Shown here: piece by piece, positions 18,366 to 24,738 of the stretch
Position numbering within the stretch: position 1 is the first letter of the stretch
Layout of the letters: every line of letters begins with the position of its first letter
Assembly: GCA_947504615.1 (NCBI GenBank)
Contig: CANNKR010000002.1
Span: 1 to 33,798, forward strand
DNA from: Gemmatimonadota bacterium
GTDB taxonomy: Bacteria > Gemmatimonadota > Gemmatimonadetes > Gemmatimonadales > Gemmatimonadaceae
Direction: 5' to 3'
Length of the DNA stretch: 33,798 bases
The notes under the pieces: generated by a model
What the model was told of the DNA's origin: nothing
What the model saw: only the letters and a program-made list of their open reading frames with translations
Databases searched by the model: none
Program-made: the position numbers and the translations under genes

Positions 18366-20094
18366 CCGCCGGCATGCTGCCGGCGCTCGTCTGCCGGCGG
18401 GCGCGCGTGTAGAGGCGGGCCGCGGTCTCGCGCACGTCCTTGTCGCGATCTTCCAGCAGCTTCTGCAGCGTGACCATGGCCTGCGGTGTGCGGGCCTCGC
18501 CCATGGCCTCGATGGCGCTGAGCCGCAGGGTCGAGATGTCGCGTCGCCGCAGCAGCCGCTGGTCGGGCATGGCGAGCGCCACAAGCTTCTGTACGCCCTC
18601 CGCCAGGGCCATCCGCCCCAGCGCCGTGATGATCGCGAGTTGCACATCGAGCTCGGATTCGGCGTCCAGGCGCTGCACGAGAGCGGACACCAGCCGCGGT
18701 TCCCGCCGCCCCTGCAGGACGACGGTCGCGGCCAGCCGCACTTCGGGCGATGCATCCTCCGCGGCCCGCAGCAGTGCGTCTGCCACGAACGATGAACCCG
18801 GAAACACGGCCAGCGCCTTCACCGCCGCCTGCCGTACACGCACGCTGGAATGACCAAGCTGGTCGCCCAGCACACGTTCCGCGTCGGCGAAGCGCAGTTG
18901 CGCCACGAGGCCGATGGCGCGCTCCACCACGGACGGCCGGTCGTCATCGAGCATCGCCACGACGGCGTCGCGCGCGGCAGGCAGCCGACCCAGCAGCGCA
19001 GAGTACAGCGCGCGCCATTCGGCACTGGGCGCACACGAGACGCGATCGGCCACCGCTTCGGCACCGTCCTCGCCGAACCGCGACAGCACCTGTTCCACGG
19101 ACGCGCTGAGCGAGGGAGTGTCGGTATAGAGCATCGCGATGGAGCGAAGCAGCGTCGGCTTGGTGAGGCGCCGCATCACCACCACGAACTGGCGGCGCAT
19201 CTCGGCATCGACCGCCAGGTCCACGCACGCGAACATCGCCTGCAGCAGCTGCAGCGCCACCGGGACGTGCCCGTCGCGAAACTCCTGCTCGATGCACAGC
19301 TGGATCGGCTCGAGCAACCGCTTCAGCGTGCCCGGCTCACTGGACGTGATCAGGCGCTCGAACAGCTCGCGATGACTCGCCTCGACCAACTCGGCGACGA
19401 CGTCCGGAAGGCGCGTCGCCAACGGCCCGGTGACCACCGCGGAAGCGCCTGCACCCGTGACCGGAGGCAGGGCCGCACTTGGTGCAGACGCCTCCACGAC
19501 GGCCTCTGCATCCGCATCCACCACCGGAGCGACATCCTCCGCTACGGCCGTTTCGATCACCGCATCCACCGCTGGATCCGCCGCCGGCAGCGGCGCGGCC
19601 TCCGGCGCAGCCTCCGGCGCAGCCTCCGGCGCAGCCTCCGGCGCGGCCTCCTGCGCGGCCTCCGGCGCGGCCGCAGCCAGCACCACGACGATCTCGTTCC
19701 GTGGGAGCTCCGCGATCGCCGTCGCGAAGGCGGACGGGGTCATCTCGCCGCGTACCGCGGTGGCGAGGAGCTGCGAGATGGCCTTGATCTGCGCCTGCGG
19801 GGCGTGATGCGCCACCTGAATCCGGACGACGCCCAGTGAGGCGAAGAGATCCCGGAGCATCGGCGCGTTCGGGATGTCCTCGGCCACGTCGCTGGCGCCG
19901 GCGCGCAAGACGTGCGCCTCCATCGACAACTCGACCTTGCCGTGCTTCACTGCACTACGCGCCGCACGCAGCGCGGCCTTCTCCGTGACGTGGTCGTCGG
20001 GCTGATGCGCGTACAGGGCGACCAGCCGAGCAATCTGCGTGAGGAACTCGACGTGGCGATCCATGAGGGCGGCAGGCACTCCGTTGTCTGGCAT
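18352..20094 (-). CDS. HEAT-repeat protein with EAAP low-complexity linker
   Basis: The 580-residue protein has three parts. The first 130 residues are a helical domain of unknown family that begins VEFLTQIARLVALYA. A linker follows (about 135-215), made of EAAP/EAAQ repeats and then an acidic Ala/Val-rich stretch. The C-terminal part (about 225-575) consists of helical HEAT-type repeats, for example DDDRPSVVERAIGLVAQLR and SVRVRQAAVKALAVFPG. HEAT arrays bind other proteins, and no catalytic motif is visible. No signal peptide or membrane helix is present. The ATG at 20094 is preferred because it lies just after the likely promoter region; an ATG at 20064 is possible. It is divergent from the M28 gene with 59 bp between, so the two may share control. 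Confidence 0.82.
   Translation of the reverse strand: MPDNGVPAALMDRHVEFLTQIARLVALYAHQPDDHVTEKAALRAARSAVKHGKVELSMEAHVLRAGASDVAEDIPNAPMLRDLFASLGVVRIQVAHHAPQAQIKAISQLLATAVRGEMTPSAFATAIAELPRNEIVVVLAAAAPEAAQEAAPEAAPEAAPEAAPEAAPLPAADPAVDAVIETAVAEDVAPVVDADAEAVVEASAPSAALPPVTGAGASAVVTGPLATRLPDVVAELVEASHRELFERLITSSEPGTLKRLLEPIQLCIEQEFRDGHVPVALQLLQAMFACVDLAVDAEMRRQFVVVMRRLTKPTLLRSIAMLYTDTPSLSASVEQVLSRFGEDGAEAVADRVSCAPSAEWRALYSALLGRLPAARDAVVAMLDDDRPSVVERAIGLVAQLRFADAERVLGDQLGHSSVRVRQAAVKALAVFPGSSFVADALLRAAEDASPEVRLAATVVLQGRREPRLVSALVQRLDAESELDVQLAIITALGRMALAEGVQKLVALAMPDQRLLRRRDISTLRLSAIEAMGEARTPQAMVTLQKLLEDRDKDVRETAARLYTRARRQTSAGSMPAVSEP
19592..19675. repeat. 12-bp tandem repeat coding for EAAP linker
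   Basis: About seven copies of GGCGCRGCCTCC lie head to tail. Inner copies are identical or differ at one base; the outermost are more degraded. On the minus strand they encode EAAP, with one EAAQ, in the linker of the HEAT protein. Such repeats change length easily by slippage in whole-codon steps. Confidence 0.9.
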
Positions 20095-20153
20095 TCGATC
20101 CGGCGCTCGCCTAACATACGCGGACGCCCCCGTCCTCAACACCCATCACTCGC

Positions 20154-21491
20154 ATGACTGCTCTCTCTCGTTCCCGCGGCACCGCGCTCGCTGCCGCCGT
20201 CCTGCTGTCCGCCGGCTGTTCCGCCCTCGCCCGCCAGGGGCAGGCGCCCGCCGCGTCCGTTTCGGCCGCCGACCAGATGCGCGCCGACATCACCCTGCTC
20301 GCCGGCGACCAGTTCGAAGGGCGCGGCACCGGAACGCCCGGCAATGACTCCGCGGCCGCGTTCATTGCCCGCCGCTACCGCGCGCTGAAGCTCATGAGCA
20401 TCGCCCAGGCCGACCGGGCCGCCTGCGTGACGGGCAGCCGGCAAGGCACCGCAGACTGCTATGTCCTGCCGTTTACGACCACGGTGTCGGCGCGCAACGC
20501 CCCCCCACGCTCGCTCAAGACGCAGGACGTCGCCGCCATCGTGCCGGGCACGGGACCGCTCGCCGGCGAGTACGTGATCGTCGGCGCGCATTTCGATCAC
20601 CTCGGCCGCGACTCCTCCAGCGCCCGTGACCCCGAAAAAGGACGTGTCATCCGGTACGGAGCCGACGACAACGGGTCGGGGACCGTCGTGGTGATGGAGA
20701 TCGCGCGCCGACTCGCCCGGACGCCCACGCAGCGCTCGGTGATCATCGTGAACTTCACCGGCGAGGAACTCGGCCTGCTGGGCAGCGAATGGTTCGCCAG
20801 TCACCTGCCGGTGGCCAAGGACAAGGTGCAGGCGATGGTCAACCTCGACATGGTCGGCCGGCTGCGGAACGACAAGTTGATCGTGTACGGCGTGTCCACC
20901 GCCACCGAGATGAAGGGACTCCTCGACAGTGCCAATGTCGCGCCCAAGCTGGCGGTGGCCGCGATCGGCGACGGCGAGGGGCCCAGCGATCACGCGGCGT
21001 TCTATCGGAAGGACCTGCCGGTGCTGCACCTCTTCACCGACCTGCACGATGACTACCACACCGCCGCCGATGTCGCGGGCAAGATCAACATCGACGGCAT
21101 GGTGCGGGTCGCCGACTACACCGAGCGCGTGGTGCGCGCCATGGCGGATCGGCCGGGCAAGCTCACGTTCCAGCGTGTGCAGACCGCCGGCGCCAACCGG
21201 CCGTCGGCCGCGCAGGGATCCGGCGTCTACCTGGGGTCCATTCCCGACATGGGCGCGGCGGACGTGAAGGGGATGCAGCTCTCGGGCGTGCGCCCGGGGA
21301 GCCCCGCCGACCTGGGCGGCCTCAAGGGCGGCGACATCATCGTGAAGTTCGGCAGCAAGGTCATCACGAACATCTACGACTACACCGACGCGATGAGCGC
21401 GTACAAGCCGGGCGATGTGGTGGACGTCGTGGTGCAGCGGGCCGGCGCCGTCGTCACGCTGAAGATCACGCTGGGGAAGAGACCGGGGTGA
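20154..21491 (+). CDS. M28-family zinc peptidase lipoprotein with PDZ domain
   Basis: The 445-residue protein begins with a lipoprotein signal; Cys22 follows the lipobox LSAG, so the mature protein is probably anchored in a membrane. The M28 domain (about 40-335) shows its two-zinc site: His146 (AHFDHLG), Asp171 or Asp172 (ADDNGSG), Glu204/Glu205 (TGEELGLLGSEW), Asp232 (NLDMVGR) and His302 (DDYHTAAD). A PDZ domain at about 357-442 (YLGSIPDMG onward) ends the protein. M28 enzymes are aminopeptidases or carboxypeptidases of broad type, and the exact specificity is not shown. The start has no strong ribosome binding site. The S33 hydrolase follows after 16 bp, across an inverted repeat. Confidence 0.92.
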   Translation: MTALSRSRGTALAAAVLLSAGCSALARQGQAPAASVSAADQMRADITLLAGDQFEGRGTGTPGNDSAAAFIARRYRALKLMSIAQADRAACVTGSRQGTADCYVLPFTTTVSARNAPPRSLKTQDVAAIVPGTGPLAGEYVIVGAHFDHLGRDSSSARDPEKGRVIRYGADDNGSGTVVVMEIARRLARTPTQRSVIIVNFTGEELGLLGSEWFASHLPVAKDKVQAMVNLDMVGRLRNDKLIVYGVSTATEMKGLLDSANVAPKLAVAAIGDGEGPSDHAAFYRKDLPVLHLFTDLHDDYHTAADVAGKINIDGMVRVADYTERVVRAMADRPGKLTFQRVQTAGANRPSAAQGSGVYLGSIPDMGAADVKGMQLSGVRPGSPADLGGLKGGDIIVKFGSKVITNIYDYTDAMSAYKPGDVVDVVVQRAGAVVTLKITLGKRPG

Positions 21492-21525
21492 ACCGGATAT
21501 CGGATTCATGATATCCGGCTTCACC
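21487..21525 (+). promoter_or_regulatory. Inverted repeat enclosing a start codon
   Basis: GGTGAACCGGATATC (21487-21501) and GATATCCGGCTTCACC (21510-21525) pair along 15 positions with one bulged C around an 8-base loop. The arms contain the M28 stop codon and the first codons of the S33 gene. The ATG at 21508 lies at the loop edge, and the GGAT that could act as its ribosome binding site is in the loop. In RNA this would be a stable hairpin able to limit translation of the S33 gene or to end transcription. Confidence 0.7.
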
Positions 21526-22386
21526 ACCTCCACACCCGTTCCCCTCTACTGGTCGTCCTCCGGCCCGCCGGGCAGCGATACGCTGCTCATCCTGCACGGC
21601 GGTCCGGGCGCGCAGCACGACTACCTGCTTCCGCAGATGCTCGAGCTTGCCCGCGACCGGCAGTGCGTCTTTTACGACCAGCGCGGCGGCGGACGCTCCC
21701 GCCATGATGACGATCGCGCACTCGTCACGTGGCAGTCGCAGGTGCTCGATTGCGAAGCCGTCGCGCGCGAGCTCACGCCTGGTCCACTCACCCTCGTCGG
21801 CTATTCGTGGGGAGCGCTCCTGGCCCTCCTGTACGCGGTGGAGGCTGCCCACGGGCGGGTGTCACCCCGGCCCGACCGGCTCGTCCTCATCGACCCCGCC
21901 CCGATCTCCCGCACATGGCGCAATGCGTTCGAAGCCGAGTTCGCCCGCCGCCAGCAGGGACCCGCGGTGCAGGCGCTCCGCACCGAGCTGTCCGACTCGG
22001 GGCTGCAGGAACGCGATCCGGTCGCGTACCGGCAGCGCCTCTTCGAGCTCAGTGTCGCCGGCTACTTCGCCAACCCGCGTGCCGCGCGCTCCCTCACGCC
22101 GTTCCGCATCACCGGGCGCGTACAGCAGTCGGTCTGGGAGTCGCTGGGCGACTACGACCTGACGGACGCCTTGCGTGACGTCCACTGTCCCGCCCTCGTC
22201 GTACACGGGAGGGAGGATCCCATCCCTCTGGACTCGTCGCGTGCCACCGCAAACGCCCTTCAGGCCGACCTCATCGTACTGGATGCCTGCGGTCACGTGC
22301 CGTATGTTGAGCAACCGGATGCGCTCTTCGGCGCCATCCGTTCCTTTCTTGACCGCACTGTGGCCCACCCGCTCCGGACCGAATGA
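21508..22386 (+). CDS. Alpha/beta hydrolase, proline iminopeptidase type (S33)
   Basis: The 292-residue enzyme has the alpha/beta hydrolase fold with the HGGPG oxyanion motif (30-34) that marks the proline iminopeptidase group. The nucleophile is Ser100 in GYSWG, the likely acid is Asp237 (HGREDPI), and the base is His263 (CGHVPYVEQP). There is no signal peptide, so it acts in the cytoplasm. The group releases N-terminal proline from peptides, which fits the surrounding peptidases, but related enzymes act on other esters and amides. Its start codon sits in an inverted repeat. Its stop codon overlaps the next start as ATGA. Confidence 0.87.
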   Translation: MISGFTTSTPVPLYWSSSGPPGSDTLLILHGGPGAQHDYLLPQMLELARDRQCVFYDQRGGGRSRHDDDRALVTWQSQVLDCEAVARELTPGPLTLVGYSWGALLALLYAVEAAHGRVSPRPDRLVLIDPAPISRTWRNAFEAEFARRQQGPAVQALRTELSDSGLQERDPVAYRQRLFELSVAGYFANPRAARSLTPFRITGRVQQSVWESLGDYDLTDALRDVHCPALVVHGREDPIPLDSSRATANALQADLIVLDACGHVPYVEQPDALFGAIRSFLDRTVAHPLRTE

Positions 22387-22841
22387 GCGCCTACGACGAA
22401 ATCACCCAACCGTACGTCGCCACCATCGATACCGAGGGGAAGCGGTACACGGTGTCGGTTCGCATCACGTTCGATGGCATCGAGTACGTGGGGCGCCTGT
22501 GGTTCGCCGACGAATCCTGGGACGACCTGGGGCTCCCCGACCGCGGGGCGCTCCCCGGCCGGACCAAGGACGAGGTGCTGGCGCTCGCCCGCCGCATCGG
22601 CAACGATGAACTCGTGCGCCGGCATCGCCGCGCCCTGGCTGAAAAGCGCCGCTACCACGGGCTCCGCAAGGCCACGGATGAGATCCTGGCCAAGATCCGC
22701 TACCTGAACCAGGTGGCCATCTCCATGCGGGCCGGGCTGCTCGACGTGGAAGGCGCGGCACAGGAAATCGACCTCACCGAGAAGCAGCTCCACGCCCTCA
22801 TCGATCGCCTCGCGATCCACGCTGGCATCGAGCAGGACTGA
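22383..22841 (+). CDS. Small hypothetical protein
   Basis: I do not recognise this 152-residue protein. Residues 1-60 look strand-rich (YTVSVRITFDGIEYVGRLWF). The remainder is strongly helical and charged (LARRIGNDELVRRHRRALAEKRRYHG, then EILAKIRYLNQVA), ending in a likely helix-turn-helix-like or two-helix segment (DLTEKQLHALIDRLAIHAG). No signal peptide or membrane segment is visible. The ATG overlaps the S33 stop codon, and the nth gene follows four bases after its own stop codon, so all three are probably on one transcript. The codon use looks like that of its neighbours, which supports a real gene. Confidence 0.72.
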   Translation: MSAYDEITQPYVATIDTEGKRYTVSVRITFDGIEYVGRLWFADESWDDLGLPDRGALPGRTKDEVLALARRIGNDELVRRHRRALAEKRRYHGLRKATDEILAKIRYLNQVAISMRAGLLDVEGAAQEIDLTEKQLHALIDRLAIHAGIEQD

Positions 22842-22845
22842 CGCC

Positions 22846-23517
22846 GTGGCTGGTGCCCGGCGCCCCCGCGCCGCCCTGCGTGGCGCGCCGTTGCTGGCCC
22901 ACGCCCGCGAGATCGAGCAGCGCTTGCGCGCCCTGTATCCCGACGCGCACTGCGAGCTCGATCATCGTTCGCCATTCGAGCTGCTTGCCGCGACCATCTT
23001 GTCGGCCCAGTGTACCGACACGCGCGTCAACATGGTCACCCCCGAACTCTTCCGGCGGTGGCCCGACGCGCGCACGATGGCCACGGCGGACGTCGCAGAC
23101 ATCGAAACAGTCATCCGCAGCACGGGCTTCTTCCGCAGCAAGGCCAAGTCGCTGCTCGGCATGGCGCAGGCCCTCATGGCCAACCATGGCGGCCAGGTGC
23201 CAGCCAGCATGGACGCCCTCACCGCATTACCTGGCGTCGGCCGCAAGACGGCCAACGTCCTGCTCGGCAACGCGTTCGGCGCCAACGAAGGCATCGTCGT
23301 GGACACCCACGTGGCGCGGCTCTCCGTCCGCTTCGGCCTGACGACCGGAACGGACGCCGTGCGCATCGAGAAGGCGCTGATGCCATTGTTCGATCGCACC
23401 ACATGGGGAACGCTGTCGCACCTCCTCATCTGGCACGGCCGTCGCGTGTGCAACGCCCGCAAGCCGCAGTGCGGCGGGTGCGCACTGGCCGACATCTGCC
23501 CATCAGCAGTTCCCTGA
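22846..23517 (+). CDS. nth: Endonuclease III (DNA glycosylase/AP lyase)
   Basis: The 223-residue enzyme removes oxidised pyrimidines and nicks at abasic sites in base excision repair. The helix-hairpin-helix motif is LPGVGRKTAN with catalytic Lys134, and the catalytic aspartate is Asp153 in VVDTHVARL. The C-terminal iron-sulfur cluster loop has four cysteines in the classic spacing C-x6-C-x2-C-x5-C (202, 209, 212, 218). The conserved SAQCTD motif is at 53-58. The start is a GTG four bases after the preceding stop codon. It has about 15 extra N-terminal residues compared with the shortest homologues. Confidence 0.96.
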   Translation: MAGARRPRAALRGAPLLAHAREIEQRLRALYPDAHCELDHRSPFELLAATILSAQCTDTRVNMVTPELFRRWPDARTMATADVADIETVIRSTGFFRSKAKSLLGMAQALMANHGGQVPASMDALTALPGVGRKTANVLLGNAFGANEGIVVDTHVARLSVRFGLTTGTDAVRIEKALMPLFDRTTWGTLSHLLIWHGRRVCNARKPQCGGCALADICPSAVP

Positions 23518-23541
23518 CATCCTCGACCCTGTGACCACCCC

Positions 23542-24012
23542 GTGAACCTGCCCCGCTCCGCCGCACTTGGCGCCGCCCTGTTTCTTGCCGCCTGCACACC
23601 ACCACCCAAGCCGGCGCCCCCGCCGGCACCGGAGCCGGTGCTGGCCAATAGCGACCTCTGCTATCTGGTGCAGGCGGAAGTGGCCAAGAAGCCCGGCCTC
23701 GACGTCGATCGCGCGCCCGACGTGGTCAAGTACGACCCCAAACCGCTGCTCCCCCCCAAGGGCGGATATCCGCGCAACGTCATTCGCCGCGACGGCACCA
23801 CCAAGGTGAAGGTGTCGGTCGTCGTGGACACCAGCGGCAAGGCCGACATGACGACCTTCTCGGTGCTCGAAACGACGCACCCGTGGCTGGCGGACAACCT
23901 CAAGGGCGTCATTCCGAAGTGGACGTTCACCCCGGCGGTCAAGAATGGCTGCCACGTGGCCGGCTTGTGGGTCTTCACCGCCACCCCCGGCCGCCGGAAG
24001 CCCGCCAAGTAG
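23542..24012 (+). CDS. Lipoprotein with TonB C-terminal-like domain
   Basis: The 156-residue protein starts at a GTG and has a lipoprotein signal (ALFLAAC, Cys18). A proline-rich stretch follows (PPPKPAPPPAPEP), then a domain of about 90 residues (GGYPRNVIRRDGTTKVKVSVVVDTSGKADM onward). The pattern of a strand with a following D-SG-K turn and a late KWTFTPA motif is that of the TonB/TonA energy-transfer C-terminal domain. Normal TonB has an inner-membrane helix rather than a lipid anchor, so this is not a standard TonB and probably has a cell-envelope structural or transport role. Two cysteines (40 and 135) could form a disulfide bond. Confidence 0.75.
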   Translation: MNLPRSAALGAALFLAACTPPPKPAPPPAPEPVLANSDLCYLVQAEVAKKPGLDVDRAPDVVKYDPKPLLPPKGGYPRNVIRRDGTTKVKVSVVVDTSGKADMTTFSVLETTHPWLADNLKGVIPKWTFTPAVKNGCHVAGLWVFTATPGRRKPAK

Positions 24013-24087
24013 CCCCACCGCCCGCCCGCCGATACCTTTCTGTTTCCTTCTGTCCCCCTCAGTCCCACTCTGTCGTAATCTCTCCCG

Positions 24088-24546
24088 ATGAAGACTGCCA
24101 CCATCGAAACCAACCTCGGCACCATCGTTGCCGAACTCTATGACGACGCCGCGCCGCTGGCCGCCGGCAACTTCGAGAAGCTCGCCAACGAAGGCTTCTA
24201 CGACGGCGTCAAGTTCCACCGGGTGATCGCCGAGTTCGTGGTGCAGGGGGGCGATCCGCTCTCCAAGGAGCTGCCGGACGGACATCCGCGCGTGGGCACC
24301 GGCGGCCCGGGGTGGACCATCAAGTGCGAGACGAAGGGCAACCCGCACACGCACAAGGTAGGCGCGCTCTCCATGGCGCATGCGGGCAAGGATACGGGCG
24401 GCAGCCAGTTTTTCATGGTGCTCAGCGAGGCGAACACGCGGCATCTCAATGGGGTGCACACCGTGTTCGGCCAGATCACCACGGGGCTCGACGTGATGCA
24501 GAAGATCAAGCCCAACGATTTCATGACCAAGGTGCGCGTCGCCTGA
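24088..24546 (+). CDS. Peptidyl-prolyl cis-trans isomerase, cyclophilin type
   Basis: The 152-residue protein is a compact single-domain cyclophilin that speeds proline isomerisation during protein folding. The core motifs are present: FHRVI with the catalytic Arg45, VQGGDP, GSQFFM and [11 protein letters not shown]. No signal peptide is seen, so it is cytoplasmic. The leader upstream (24035-24083) is strongly pyrimidine-rich and has no Shine-Dalgarno sequence. The gene is the first of a run that continues into the small membrane protein and the metal ATPase, though co-transcription is not proved. Confidence 0.94.
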   Translation: MKTATIETNLGTIVAELYDDAAPLAAGNFEKLANEGFYDGVKFHRVIAEFVVQGGDPLSKELPDGHPRVGTGGPGWTIKCETKGNPHTHKVGALSMAHAGKDTGGSQFFMVLSEANTRHLNGVHTVFGQITTGLDVMQKIKPNDFMTKVRVA

Positions 24547-24574
24547 CGCTTCCCCCCACACCGCGAGAACCATC

Positions 24575-24730
24575 ATGAGCACCACGCATCATCCCGAAGA
24601 CCGCGGCGCTGCCTTTACGGGGCTGATCGTCGGCGCCGTTGCCCTGATCATCATTGTGCTGGGCATCGTGAAGCTGACCAACGCCAAGTTTGCGTCGCAC
24701 GAGAAGCCCGTCGCCGAAGCCAACAAGTAA
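24575..24730 (+). CDS. 51-residue single-helix membrane protein (below ORF-track size)
   Basis: I translated this by hand. The product begins MSTTHHPEDRG, has one membrane helix (about 15-33, AFTGLIVGAVALIIIVLGIV) and ends with a short charged tail (EKPVAEANK). A GCGAGAA stretch lies 7-13 bases upstream as a weak ribosome binding site. It ends 8 bp before the P1B-type ATPase, whose own ribosome binding site overlaps its stop codon (TAAGGA), so the two are tightly linked. Small one-helix proteins next to transporters and oxidases often act as accessory subunits, but I know no family for this one. Confidence 0.7.
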   Translation: MSTTHHPEDRGAAFTGLIVGAVALIIIVLGIVKLTNAKFASHEKPVAEANK

Positions 24731-24738
24731 GGAACCAG

